Of a stretch of 32,322 nucleotides of DNA, positions 1-8,818 are shown in pieces. Source of the DNA: GCA-1730015 sp964583825 (GTDB lineage: Bacteria > Pseudomonadota > Gammaproteobacteria > Granulosicoccales > Granulosicoccaceae); contig CAZOXM010000055.1 in the NCBI GenBank assembly GCA_964583825.1, positions 1-32,322 on the forward strand, written 5' to 3'. A program made the translations under genes and the position numbers. Under the pieces are notes generated by a model. It made no database searches. It saw only the letters and a list, made by a program, of their open reading frames with translations, and was not told the origin of the DNA. Every line of letters starts with the position of its first letter. Positions within the stretch are counted from its first letter, which is position 1.

Positions 1-763
1 ATTCCGTGGGCATGGTCGCGTGGTAGGCGTGGCCGCCGTTTTCGTAGGCTTCCATAATTTGAAGCCACTGTTTGAGGTCACAGGCGAAACTGTCGCTCTC
101 GGTGCTTTCGATCGCGGTACGAGCGCGTTCACTCATCATGACCAGTCCGGCGCACGGCGGGCCGCTCCACCCTTTTTGCGGTGCGCTGATCAGCAGATCG
201 ACGTCTGTTTTTTGCATATCGACCCACATGGCACCGGAGGCGATGCAATCGAGCACCATTAAACCACCGGTTGAGTGCACGGCGTCAGCCAGAGCCCTGA
301 TATATTCGTCCGGCAATATCATGCCGGCCGAGGTTTCCACGTGCGGTGCAAACACAATGTCGATTTTTTCGCGCTTGATCGTGGCCACTGCTTCGTCGAT
401 CGCGACAGGGGAAAAAGGCGCGGTTGCATCACTGCCGGTGCGGGCAGCCTTGAGTACGTGTACCGAGTCGGCGATGCCGCTGCGATCAAGGATCTGCGAC
501 CAGCGGAAACTGAACCAGCCATTGCGAATGACCATCACCTTTTTATCTTTGGCGAATTGCCTGGCCACGGCTTCCATACCGAACGTGCCGCTGCCGGGTA
601 CGATCACCGCAGACTGCGCGCTATAGGTTTGCTTCAGCATCGATGCTAAGTCGCGCATCACCGACTGGAAGTTGTGCGACATATGGTTCAGTGCGCGATC
701 TGTATAGACCACCGAGTACTCGAGTAGTCCGTTGGGGTCTGTCTGTTCGTGTAGTGCTGGCAT
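1..763 (-). CDS. Class V aminotransferase (alanine/serine-glyoxylate type), C-terminus cut by window edge
   Basis: The frame opens at an ATG at 763 and stays open to base 1, so about 254 N-terminal residues are visible and the C-terminal third is missing. A pyridoxal-phosphate enzyme of the class V (fold I) aminotransferase family; members transfer amino groups to glyoxylate or a related 2-oxo acid in the cytoplasm. The PLP-binding lysine is K197 in the segment SAPQKGWSGPP, the cofactor aspartate is D172 in VLDCIASG, and HVETSAG (141-147) is the usual substrate-side motif. A GGHAYHATMPT segment close to the edge is typical of alanine-glyoxylate enzymes. The start is supported by AGGAAAG just upstream. 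It diverges from the aldo/keto reductase across 227 bases. Exact amino donor unknown; family call is firm. Confidence 0.85.
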   Translation of the reverse strand, partial: MPALHEQTDPNGLLEYSVVYTDRALNHMSHNFQSVMRDLASMLKQTYSAQSAVIVPGSGTFGMEAVARQFAKDKKVMVIRNGWFSFRWSQILDRSGIADSVHVLKAARTGSDATAPFSPVAIDEAVATIKREKIDIVFAPHVETSAGMILPDEYIRALADAVHSTGGLMVLDCIASGAMWVDMQKTDVDLLISAPQKGWSGPPCAGLVMMSERARTAIESTESDSFACDLKQWLQIMEAYENGGHAYHATMPTE

Positions 764-990
764 AAAGGCTTTCCTGCTGCGTGAATCTGGGGTAAGTCTG
801 CACGAGACTCGCATAATATCACGGAACTCGGGCCGTCGAGCATGTCGGCGCGCAGGTGTATTTCGCGGTTTTGTCGGGTGTTTCGCGGAAGTCCCGCGCC
901 CGGTTGTGTTCGGGAGCTGGCAGGTTGCAAACGAATCTGTCTGAAACAGCAGGTATACTGTCGCCGAATCAACGCGATGGCAGCAAGTCA

Positions 991-1965
991 ATGCAGCAAA
1001 GAAAAATAGGTGCGCTGAGTGTGTCAGCAGTCGGGCTCGGGTGTATGAACATGTCCTCCGGTTACGGGGCGGCGGATGATGCTGTTTCCGGCAAATTGCT
1101 CAATGAGGCAATAGATGTCGGGTATACCTTTTTTGATACCGCGCAGGTTTATGGGGCGGGTCACAACGAAGCGCTGATTGGCGAAAGTATCAGCAATCGC
1201 CGCAACGAGTACGTGCTGGCGACGAAGTGCGGATTGTCCCGGGAGGGAATCAACGGTGACCCTGACGGCATTATGCAGAGTTGTGAAAACAGCCTGAAAA
1301 GACTGCGTACCGAGGTCATTGATCTTTACTATTTGCATCGGGTCGATCCGAATATACCTATCGAGGAGAGCACAGGAGCTTTGTCCCGTCTGGTTGAGCA
1401 GGGCAAGGTTCGCGAAATCGGATTGTCGGAAGTATGTTCCGAGAACCTCAGGCGCGCGCACAGTGTGCACCCGATTGCAGCGCTGCAGTCGGAATACTCG
1501 CTGTGGTCGCGCACCCCCGAGCGTGGCGTGCTTGACGTGTGCGATGAACTGGGGATCACGATGGTGCCGTTCTCACCGCTGGGCAGAGCCTTCCTGACGG
1601 GCAGGGCGCAGGATGTCACCCATCTCACGGAGAGTGATCTGCGCTGCACGATTGCCAGGCCGCGATTTGAACCTGATGCTTTTAAAAAGAACAGTGAGTT
1701 ACTGAAGCCGTTTGCAGAAATAGCCGAACAGAATAATTGCTCGATGGCACAGCTGGCACTGGCGTGGCTGCTGCATCGTAAGAATGATGTACCGATACCC
1801 GGTACCAAACATATCGATTTTATGAAAGAGAATGCCGGTGCCGCAGAGGTAACCCTGACCGATGAAACCGTTTCTCAATTGAATGAGCTGATCAATGAGG
1901 ATACGGTCGTCGGTAATCGTTACAACGATATGCGTATGGCTGAGGCGGACGCAGAGCGGGATTAG
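991..1965 (+). CDS. Aldo/keto reductase
   Basis: A 324-residue NAD(P)H-dependent oxidoreductase of the aldo/keto reductase superfamily, which folds as a TIM barrel. The catalytic tetrad is visible as D49 (FFDTAQ), Y54 (VYG), K79 (ATKCG) and H116 (YYLHRVDP). The cofactor-binding part is seen in VPFSPLGRAFLTG and in PIPGTKH near the C-terminus. The frame is open up to 856, but the family normally begins with the strand RKIGALSVSAVGLG, so the ATG at 991 is preferred; the Shine-Dalgarno there is weak. It most resembles the AKR11/AKR13-like bacterial group (YakC type). Substrate cannot be told. It stands alone, divergent from the aminotransferase. Confidence 0.9.
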   Translation: MQQRKIGALSVSAVGLGCMNMSSGYGAADDAVSGKLLNEAIDVGYTFFDTAQVYGAGHNEALIGESISNRRNEYVLATKCGLSREGINGDPDGIMQSCENSLKRLRTEVIDLYYLHRVDPNIPIEESTGALSRLVEQGKVREIGLSEVCSENLRRAHSVHPIAALQSEYSLWSRTPERGVLDVCDELGITMVPFSPLGRAFLTGRAQDVTHLTESDLRCTIARPRFEPDAFKKNSELLKPFAEIAEQNNCSMAQLALAWLLHRKNDVPIPGTKHIDFMKENAGAAEVTLTDETVSQLNELINEDTVVGNRYNDMRMAEADAERD

Positions 1966-2158
1966 ACGCCGAATGTACGCGTTTATCCACGTAAAAAGCA
2001 GCGATTTACCGGCAGCAGGGTTTGCCCTGGAATCTTGTCGGATTCGAATCGATTGAAGAGCCCGTTGGCGGTCAGAAGTAGTTGGACGGTGCTGTTGTGC
2101 TCCGAGGGCTGTGATTGACAGGGGCGATGGTTGACGTTGCCGATTGGCATATTCGGTA

Positions 2159-4588
2159 TCAGCGCTTTACCAGCGTATTGTCTGCATCATAAAGGCACGG
2201 CTCACAAAGGGTCGCCGGGTAGCGCGTCCCGAGTATTTCAATCTCCAGCGCTTTCCCGGTTGTTGCATCGTGTGCATTGACGAATGCAAAAGCGATATTC
2301 TTTGCAACGCGATGACCAAACCCGCCAGAGGTGACGGTGCCAATAAGGTTGTCGCCGTGATAGATTGAATCTCCGGCGTGAGCGGCTGCAAGGTTACAGT
2401 CAACCGTCATGCACACAAACGCTTTTTCTGCACCGCGGTCAATTTCTTTGAGCAGGGCATCCTTGCCGACGAAGTCTTTATCAAGATTTACAAAACGTTC
2501 AAGGCCGGACTCCATCGGGTTACGCTCGTAGATAAGGTCGGCCTTCCAGTGCCGATATCCTTTTTCCAAACGCATGGATTCGGTGGCGTATAAGCCAAAT
2601 TTTGACAGGTTAAACGCACTGCCAGCTTCGGTGATCAGGGTCCATACCAGATAAAGTCTTTCGTTGGGGATATGCAATTCATAGGCAAGTTCGCCGGAGA
2701 AGCTAACGCTCATGGCGGTGACTCTGGCGTGGCCGATGTCCATATCACGAACGCTCATCCATGGAAACGCATCTTTCGACCAGTCACATCTTGGAGAGAG
2801 GCTTTGTAGCAGCGCGCGAGACTGCGGGCCTGCAACCACCAGAATCGTGTGGGTCGATGCCATTTCAGTGATGGTCACAGTATCCGGCGCGAAACGATGC
2901 AGCCAGTCCCGGTCATGCCACTCTGCGGCGGCGGCAGATCCGAACCAGTAGTGCTCTTCTGCAAGCTTGGCCACCGTCGCCTCACCGAGTACATGGCCTT
3001 TTTCGTTCAGCAGGTAGCAGAGTCTGACTTTACCTGCGGAGGCTGGCAGTCTGCTGCAGATGACCTGCTCAAGTAGCTCCGTGGCGCCCTCGCCACGAAT
3101 TTCATAGCGGTTGAAGCCCGATACTTCCATGATGCCAACCTGCTGTTGCAACGCTTTGACTTCGGCCGCCACTACTTCGTGCGTTGCATTAAATCTGAAG
3201 CCATGTGAATCGACGAAATTCGGATTGTTTTCGGGTTTAAAGCAAACGACACGCTCCCAGCCATTTACTACACCCCACAGTGCCCCCAGATCGTCGAGTA
3301 CCGGATATAGCGGTGTGGTTCGCGCCAGTCGTGCGGCCGGTCGATGTTCGTGGGGCAGGTGGTAGTGGAATTCGTTTTGATAGTCTTCAATAGCCTTGAG
3401 GCAAGTGTGCTCGGTATTGGCATACTCTGTAAAGCGGCGCGGGTCGAGGCACCAGGCATCCCATTCACATTCTCCGTGCACGATGAGCTCAGCCAGTATT
3501 TTTCCGTGTCCGCCGCCTTCTCCAATCCCAGCACGCAGTCCCAGTATGCAGTAAGCGTTCGCGATCCCCGGTATTGGGCCAACCAGTGGCAGGCCGTCTA
3601 TGGTGTAGGTGATCGGGCCGTTTACAACCGTGTGAATGCCGGCCTCCTGAAGTGCCGGCATCCTTTTAAAAATGCCTTCCATGTTGTCAAGGCAGCGATC
3701 AAGATCAGAGGGGCACAGCGCCTGGGTGAAGGCCGGGTCAATGCCCTCCATGCCAAAGGTCTTGCAGGCCTGTTCATACACACCGACCAGTAAGCCCTTT
3801 TTTTCCTGACGGCTGTAGAAGTCGTCGTGCGGGTCGCGAATGACCGGTACCTGATAATCAAGCGCTTCAATCTCCGGCAGGCTGTCGGTCAGAAAATACA
3901 TATGCTCCATTGAGGTCACCGGGTGTTCCACACCGAGCATACTGCCGACTTCATTCACCCGGTAACCGGTGGCGTTAACGACTTTCTCGCAGGTGATGTC
4001 ACCGTTTTTTGTATGCACGATGAATTCACCGCTGGCGGTGCGGGAGATGTTTTCAACCGGGTTAAACCGATACACCTGCGCGCCTGACTCGCGTGCCTTT
4101 CTGGCCAGTGCCTGCGTGATACCGGCAGGATCAATATAGCCGTCCAGCGGATCCCACCAGGCGCCAAGAATACCGTCGGTCTGCACTAGCGGGTGGCGCT
4201 TCCCGACTTCGGCCTTGTCGATCACTTCCATTTCGATACCCAGACCGCGAGCCATTCCTGTGTGGTAATGGTAGAGGTCAAGGTGATCCTGGTGGTAGGC
4301 GGTGCGCATGCCGCCGGTGATATGGTAGGCGAAAGGATGGTCCGGGTCAGCGGCCAGTGCTTTATAGAGATTAATACTGTGTCGCTTCAGGGCGAGCATG
4401 GTCTGGTTGCCGCCGAATTGTGTTACCTGTGCTGCCGCATGCCAGGTTGAACCCGACGTCAGCTCATCTCGCTCGACCAGTGCAATATCAGTCCAGCCCT
4501 CGCGGGTGAGATGGTACAGGGTGGAGCAGCCTGCAATACCGCCGCCTATCACTACCACACGTGCATGTGAGTTGACGCTCTGAGTCAT
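2159..4588 (-). CDS. Dimethylglycine/sarcosine dehydrogenase-like flavoprotein with C-terminal GcvT domain
   Basis: An 809-residue two-part enzyme. The N-terminal half is a DAO-type FAD domain: dinucleotide motif GGGIAG at 15-20, and TSGSTWHAA in which H50 matches the histidine that carries covalent FAD in dimethylglycine and sarcosine dehydrogenases. The C-terminal half is an aminomethyltransferase (GcvT plus GcvT C-terminal barrel) region, with GELAYELHIP and KDFVGKDALL segments. Family members oxidatively remove a methyl group from N-methylglycines and pass it to tetrahydrofolate, a late step of betaine breakdown. The ATG at 4588 is chosen because the Rossmann strand follows directly and GGAA lies upstream; the open frame reaches 4639. 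It diverges from a LysR gene that probably controls it. Whether the substrate is dimethylglycine, sarcosine or another N-methyl compound is not decided by sequence. Confidence 0.88.
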   Translation of the reverse strand: MTQSVNSHARVVVIGGGIAGCSTLYHLTREGWTDIALVERDELTSGSTWHAAAQVTQFGGNQTMLALKRHSINLYKALAADPDHPFAYHITGGMRTAYHQDHLDLYHYHTGMARGLGIEMEVIDKAEVGKRHPLVQTDGILGAWWDPLDGYIDPAGITQALARKARESGAQVYRFNPVENISRTASGEFIVHTKNGDITCEKVVNATGYRVNEVGSMLGVEHPVTSMEHMYFLTDSLPEIEALDYQVPVIRDPHDDFYSRQEKKGLLVGVYEQACKTFGMEGIDPAFTQALCPSDLDRCLDNMEGIFKRMPALQEAGIHTVVNGPITYTIDGLPLVGPIPGIANAYCILGLRAGIGEGGGHGKILAELIVHGECEWDAWCLDPRRFTEYANTEHTCLKAIEDYQNEFHYHLPHEHRPAARLARTTPLYPVLDDLGALWGVVNGWERVVCFKPENNPNFVDSHGFRFNATHEVVAAEVKALQQQVGIMEVSGFNRYEIRGEGATELLEQVICSRLPASAGKVRLCYLLNEKGHVLGEATVAKLAEEHYWFGSAAAAEWHDRDWLHRFAPDTVTITEMASTHTILVVAGPQSRALLQSLSPRCDWSKDAFPWMSVRDMDIGHARVTAMSVSFSGELAYELHIPNERLYLVWTLITEAGSAFNLSKFGLYATESMRLEKGYRHWKADLIYERNPMESGLERFVNLDKDFVGKDALLKEIDRGAEKAFVCMTVDCNLAAAHAGDSIYHGDNLIGTVTSGGFGHRVAKNIAFAFVNAHDATTGKALEIEILGTRYPATLCEPCLYDADNTLVKR

Positions 4589-4610
4589 GGGTTGTTCCGT
4601 TGTTTTACGC

Positions 4611-4639
4611 ATCATTGTCAAAATTAAAATGCATGACAA
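4611..4639 (-). promoter_or_regulatory. Candidate sigma70 promoter for the dehydrogenase gene
   Basis: On the minus strand TTGTCA (4639-4634) is followed after 17 bases by AATGAT (4616-4611), 23 bases from the start codon at 4588. The same stretch contains a 6-bp inverted repeat, TTGTCA at 4615-4620 and TGACAA at 4634-4639, so a regulator could bind over the promoter. Sequence match only. Confidence 0.4.
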
Positions 4640-4653
4640 ACCGAAAATTCTGA

Positions 4654-4682
4654 TTTATGGTTTAATATTTTTAAACCATAAA
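4654..4682. promoter_or_regulatory. Perfect 12-bp inverted repeat, probable LysR operator
   Basis: Arms TTTATGGTTTAA (4654-4665) and TTAAACCATAAA (4671-4682) are exact reverse complements around a 5-base TATTT spacer. It lies in the divergent region and ends 4 bases before the LysR start codon. LysR proteins commonly bind T-N11-A dyads in such regions and repress their own gene, so this is the natural autoregulatory site. Because it covers the ribosome-binding zone, an RNA hairpin acting on translation is an alternative. Confidence 0.6.
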
Positions 4683-4686
4683 AGCC

Positions 4687-5607
4687 ATGAAACATGACCT
4701 GCCTCCGCTGGAGGGCCTCAAGGCTTTTGAGGCTGCAGCCCGCCATTTGAGCTTCAGTCTGGCAGCTGACGAGCTTTGTATCACCAAAGGGGCAGTCAGT
4801 TACCAGATCCGCAAGCTGGAAACACATCTGCAGTGTGCATTGTTCAAGCGGTCGGTTCGGCAGGTGTTGCTGACCGATGCAGGACAATTGCTGTTGCTGA
4901 CGACGCAGCAGGTCTTCGCGGCACTGGGTGATGCCGTGTTGCGTCTGCATGGTGACAACCAACAGGCTGGTGTGACCATTGCCGCAACCACTTACGTGGC
5001 GGCCCGCTGGCTGTCGGGACATATCAGTGGATTTAGTGAGCAGTATCCGGGCACAGGCGTGTTACTGCAGCATTCAGTTAATTCCGCAGACTTCGCGCTC
5101 GATGAAGTGGATCTTGCCATTCGCTGGGGGGCTTGTCAGCGCGTTGGCGACCCGCATTGCTTCGGCGAAATACCGATGCCGTTGTATCCGGCGATTAGCC
5201 CGCAGCTGTTGGCGCGGTTGGGGCTGAATACGGATAGTGCGCTTAGTGCGCAGCTGCTGCGCGAATCTCCGTTGGCCGAACTGCCTCTGCTGGTAGAGGG
5301 GCGCCAGCACGATTTGTGGCAGGAATGGCTGAACGATGCCTCAGGGCAGGGGGGAGGCGCACCTCGCCTTCGGAATCCGCGCCGAATAGTCAGTGATGCC
5401 AACGTGAAGGTGCAGGCCGCTATCGATGGTCAGGGATTTATCCTGGCCGATGATCTTATGCAAAACGAGTTTAACAACGGGCTGCTGGTTGCCCCGTTTG
5501 AACAAACACTGAACGGTTATGGCTATGCATTGCTGCACGCCTCAAACAGATTTCTCAATGAGAACGCGTCCGCATTGAAAGACTGGCTGCATCGGCAAGT
5601 TCGTTAG
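4687..5607 (+). CDS. LysR family regulator, GcvA-like
   Basis: A 306-residue LysR-type transcription factor. The winged helix-turn-helix occupies roughly residues 8-65 (LKAFEAAARHLSFSLAADEL, ITKGAVSYQIRKLE, LTDAG), followed by a periplasmic-binding-protein-like effector domain. The opening LPPLEGLKAFEAAARHLSF and the KGAVSYQIRKLE recognition helix are typical of the GcvA (glycine cleavage activator) subgroup. Divergence from the N-methylglycine dehydrogenase-like gene suggests it controls that gene, with glycine or an N-methylglycine as effector; that is inference. The stop TAG lies in the TTAG flank of the repeat element that follows, but the length is normal for the family, so no truncation is evident. 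Confidence 0.9.
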   Translation: MKHDLPPLEGLKAFEAAARHLSFSLAADELCITKGAVSYQIRKLETHLQCALFKRSVRQVLLTDAGQLLLLTTQQVFAALGDAVLRLHGDNQQAGVTIAATTYVAARWLSGHISGFSEQYPGTGVLLQHSVNSADFALDEVDLAIRWGACQRVGDPHCFGEIPMPLYPAISPQLLARLGLNTDSALSAQLLRESPLAELPLLVEGRQHDLWQEWLNDASGQGGGAPRLRNPRRIVSDANVKVQAAIDGQGFILADDLMQNEFNNGLLVAPFEQTLNGYGYALLHASNRFLNENASALKDWLHRQVR

Positions 5608-5652
5608 CAGGGTGTTAAAACGTCACGAGCGCAATCGTTTAGCACCAGCCTG
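5608..5652. mobile_element. Short internally deleted miniature inverted-repeat element
   Basis: A 45-bp inverted-repeat element flanked by TTAG on both sides (5604-5607 and 5653-5656). The left end CAGGGTGTT..AAAACGT..CGAGCG and the right end GCGCAAT.GTTT..CA.C...CCTG match the two ends of the 31032-31171 element, but its middle is missing. The left TTAG contains the LysR stop (TAG) and the right TTAG read on the minus strand gives the permease stop (TAA). As RNA it can form a hairpin between two convergent genes, but without a U-tract. Confidence 0.6.
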
Positions 5653-7713
5653 TTAGCTCATTCCCAGGGCAGCCTTTCTCTGATTGGCCCACGTTCTTAG
5701 TATCTGGTCTATTGCCAGTCCTATGAATGCCACACACAGCCCCAGTATCAGTCCGTTTCCAACCCCGGCTTTATCAGAGAGAGACTTCAAAATAAGTTGT
5801 CCCAGATCGTCGGTGCCGATTAATGCGCCGATGATAACCATGGACAGCGCAAACACGACCGTCTGATTAATACCCAGAGCGACGTGCGGGAATGAAATTG
5901 GCAGTTCAATGGAGAAGAAACGTTGTAGTCGATTTACACCGGACATCGATCCGGCATCGTGTAGAGACTGGGGCACGCTTCTCAGGCCTTCGACGGTATA
6001 GCGCGTTGCCGGTATGGTGGCATACACCACGATTGCAATCAGTACGGATGTATCTGTGACGCCGAACAGCATCATCACCGGTATCAGGTAGATAAAGGAC
6101 GGAAAGGTTTGGAATGTATCGCACACAGCAAGAATGAAGCGTGACGAGGCAGGGTGCTGCGCACACAGTGTGCCGACCAGAATTCCGATTATCCCTGAGA
6201 TGACGACGGCGGCGGACATCAGGTAGGCAGTTATCAGTGCGCGATCCCACCATTCTGTGAGTGCGATGAATAACAAAAAACCACCGACGATGATGGCGGA
6301 GCGAATGCCGCCGACTATGAACCCGGCACCCATGGCAAGTGCAAACGTCGCCACCACAGGCATGTTTAGGTAGGCGTTTTTCATTGGAATGAGTACTTCT
6401 GTTATTAGCCACTCATTGAAGCCTTTCAGGGTGTAGAAAAAGGTATCCCAAATCCAGTCGACACCGGCCTGCCAGAATTCCGCGGTGGTGATGCCTTTGT
6501 TGTGCGGTATAAGGTAAAGGTAGTTGAAACCATCCTTAAACACGAACCGGCCGAGAATGGCCAGCAGCACGCCAATAGCAAACACGCCGAGGAACATCAA
6601 AAAGTGCCTGTGCCGTTCACGAAAAGACAGATCTGCGAAATAGTCGGTTTGTTTATTTGCCCATGCCAGTGACAGCCGGTCAAGCACGATGGCGATCAGC
6701 ACGATGCAAATACCGATCTCCAGCGCCAGACCGATACGCAGACGGTTCAGTGCAATCAGCAGCTCATTACCCAGGCCTTTGGCACCGATCAGTGAGGCGA
6801 TTACCACCATCGCCAGACATTGCATGATGACCTGATTAACCCCGATCAGCAGGTCGCGTCTCGCGGTTGGCAGCAGCACTTGCCTTAACAGTTGCCAGTT
6901 GCTGCAACCGCTCATGCGGCCGGCTTCTTCGACTTCCGGCGGCACCTTTTTGAGACCGAGCACAGTCAGTCTCACCATCGGCGGTGTGGCGAAAATGATG
7001 GTAGCGATCGCACCGGCATGATCGCCGATGCCATAAAACACCATCACCGGAATCAGGTAGGAAAAGTGCGGCATGATCTGCGCGACATTCAGCAGCGGAT
7101 TGAGTATGGTTTCTACCGTTTTGCTTTTGTAAGCCCATACACCGAAGCACAGACCGAGTAAAATCGACAGAGGCGCTGCAATCAAAACAAACGACAGCGT
7201 CTGCATGGAGGGCTCCCACTGGCCGAATATCGCGATGTAAACGAACGCCAGTCCGGAAAAGAGTGCCAGCCCCCAACCGCTGAGCGCATAACCCAGGATG
7301 GCCACACCACCAGCCACTACCGTCCAAGGCAGAGCCGGCCATTTTGCCCACGGGTTTTCCGTGGCCCAGTCCCAGCCGGTGAATGTGACGATTGTTTTCA
7401 CCCCACCGAGCAGGATCTCGCGGATGAATTCGATCATGAACAGCACCACGCCGGAGATCGACCGGGTAATTTCACGCATCAATGGTTTTTGTTCGAACTC
7501 TTCAATATCCGGATCCCAGACTTCGATGGGCCACCAGTCGAACATGATGAAGTTGACCGCATTGTTTATCATGAGCGGCAGGTCTTTCAGCAATGGTGGC
7601 AACCGCCACAGCCAACTGCCCTCGCTGCGCGGTACCAAGAGATACAGCAGCATGAATACAATAAGTAACAACAGAAACTGCAGAGATTTCCGTTGCCGCA
7701 GTATTTCCATCAT
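5653..7713 (-). CDS. Betaine/TMAO-type ABC importer permease, duplicated fusion
   Basis: A 686-residue inner-membrane protein holding two BPD_transp_1 (ProW-like) permease modules in one chain. Each module carries the EAA loop that contacts the ATPase: PPEVEEAGRMSGCSNWQLLRQVLLP in the first half and the corresponding VPQSLHDAGSMSGVNRLQRFFSIELP in the second. Many hydrophobic segments are spread along the chain. ProW and OpuAB are about half this length, so the fusion replaces a homodimer. Long permeases of this kind occur in marine bacterial betaine and TMAO (Tmo) importers, as far as I recall. The start overlaps the ATPase stop by 4 bases (ATGA), implying translational coupling; a second ATG follows at once. 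Substrate is set by the binding protein and is not decided here. Confidence 0.88.
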   Translation of the reverse strand: MMEILRQRKSLQFLLLLIVFMLLYLLVPRSEGSWLWRLPPLLKDLPLMINNAVNFIMFDWWPIEVWDPDIEEFEQKPLMREITRSISGVVLFMIEFIREILLGGVKTIVTFTGWDWATENPWAKWPALPWTVVAGGVAILGYALSGWGLALFSGLAFVYIAIFGQWEPSMQTLSFVLIAAPLSILLGLCFGVWAYKSKTVETILNPLLNVAQIMPHFSYLIPVMVFYGIGDHAGAIATIIFATPPMVRLTVLGLKKVPPEVEEAGRMSGCSNWQLLRQVLLPTARRDLLIGVNQVIMQCLAMVVIASLIGAKGLGNELLIALNRLRIGLALEIGICIVLIAIVLDRLSLAWANKQTDYFADLSFRERHRHFLMFLGVFAIGVLLAILGRFVFKDGFNYLYLIPHNKGITTAEFWQAGVDWIWDTFFYTLKGFNEWLITEVLIPMKNAYLNMPVVATFALAMGAGFIVGGIRSAIIVGGFLLFIALTEWWDRALITAYLMSAAVVISGIIGILVGTLCAQHPASSRFILAVCDTFQTFPSFIYLIPVMMLFGVTDTSVLIAIVVYATIPATRYTVEGLRSVPQSLHDAGSMSGVNRLQRFFSIELPISFPHVALGINQTVVFALSMVIIGALIGTDDLGQLILKSLSDKAGVGNGLILGLCVAFIGLAIDQILRTWANQRKAALGMS

Positions 7714-8768
7714 GACTGTGGCTGGCTCTGATGCGATCGGCCGCCGAATAGAATATTCACTACTCTGGAAGCGTGTACCGAGCCGACGATGCTGCCGCTT
7801 TCGTCCGTGACAGAGACGGGCTCTGCGCTATTGAGAACCACTTCAGCCACCGTTTCGATAATTGCATCCCTGGATACCGTGACTGCGCTGGCATTGCTGA
7901 CGGCCGGGTCCATGACTGATTCGATTTTCAATACCTTTTCTCTGGGGACTTCTTCAGTGAATTTTCTGACGTACTCTGTTGCCGGGTTCAAGACGATGTT
8001 GGCTGGTGTGTCGAGCTGTTCGATCACACCGTCTTTCATAATGGCGATGCGATCGGCGAGGCGCAGTGCTTCGTCGAAGTCGTGTGTCACAAACAGTATG
8101 GTTTTGCTGAGTACCCCCTGCAGCCTTAAAAATTCGTCCTGCATTTCCTTGCGGATTAATGGATCCAGTGCGGAGAACGGTTCGTCCAGAAACCAGATAT
8201 CCGGCTCGATGGCCAGTGATCGTGCGATACCGACTCGTTGTTGTTGTCCACCGGACAGTTGCCTTGGGAAATAATTTTCCCTGCCTGTCAGTCCGACCAG
8301 ATCGATCATTTCCTTGGCGCGGTCGATGCTGTTTCTCATGCTCACGCCCTTCACCTGTAACGGGAACGCGATATTTTCGAGCACGGTTTTATGAGGCAGC
8401 AGTGCGAAGCTTTGAAATACCATGCCCATTTTGTTACGTCGAAGCTTTATTAGCTGGCGACCACTCATCGAGGTGATATCTTCGCCTTCGATAAAAACTC
8501 TGCCAGCGGTCGCGTCGGTTAAGCGGGAAATGCAGCGTAGCAGCGTGGATTTACCGGAGCCTGACAGCCCCATAATGATCAGCAACTCACCCGGATAAAC
8601 TTCAAACGAAGCGTTGTTTACGCCCACAATACAGCCGGCCTGCTGAAACTTGACCGCATCGACGGTACCGTTGTTTTCCTGCAGCATCCGCCTGGCGTGA
8701 TCACCGAAAATTTTGTACACCGATTCACAGCGAATGACCGGTTCACTACTGCTCATTTCTGGTGCCAT
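7710..8768 (-). CDS. Betaine/TMAO-type ABC importer ATPase (ProV-like)
   Basis: A 352-residue cytoplasmic ATPase that powers the importer. Walker A is GLSGSGKST (67-75), the ABC signature LSGGQQQR is in the middle, and Walker B with its catalytic glutamate is IWFLDEPFSALD. The switch histidine is in FVTHDFDEAL. The C-terminal part (VMDPAVSNASAVTVSRD.., ..VTDESGSIVGSV) resembles the CBS-type regulatory extension that senses ionic strength in OpuA/ProV proteins, though only one unit is clear. Two nearby ATGs (8768 and 8756) could start it; neither has a strong Shine-Dalgarno. It lies between the binding-protein gene and the permease gene, 148 bases after the former, with a hairpin terminator in that gap. 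Confidence 0.92.
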   Translation of the reverse strand: MAPEMSSSEPVIRCESVYKIFGDHARRMLQENNGTVDAVKFQQAGCIVGVNNASFEVYPGELLIIMGLSGSGKSTLLRCISRLTDATAGRVFIEGEDITSMSGRQLIKLRRNKMGMVFQSFALLPHKTVLENIAFPLQVKGVSMRNSIDRAKEMIDLVGLTGRENYFPRQLSGGQQQRVGIARSLAIEPDIWFLDEPFSALDPLIRKEMQDEFLRLQGVLSKTILFVTHDFDEALRLADRIAIMKDGVIEQLDTPANIVLNPATEYVRKFTEEVPREKVLKIESVMDPAVSNASAVTVSRDAIIETVAEVVLNSAEPVSVTDESGSIVGSVHASRVVNILFGGRSHQSQPQS

Positions 8769-8818
8769 GGCTTTTGTTATGTCGAGTAGTAATAAGTAAA
8801 TGATCGCAGACGCTGCGT

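Noticed and set aside
13..649. Plus-strand open frames in the first 650 bases
   Set aside because: They mirror the minus-strand aminotransferase, whose PLP lysine and conserved motifs are clear; the mirror frames match nothing.
954..959. Promoter of the aldo/keto reductase
   Set aside because: TATACT is a good -10 box, but no acceptable -35 hexamer lies 16-18 bases upstream, so it is not listed.
5608..5652. Ordinary bidirectional terminator between convergent genes
   Set aside because: It may work as one, but it lacks U-tracts on either side, and its two ends and TTAG flanks match the longer element at 31028-31175, so a mobile-element origin explains more.
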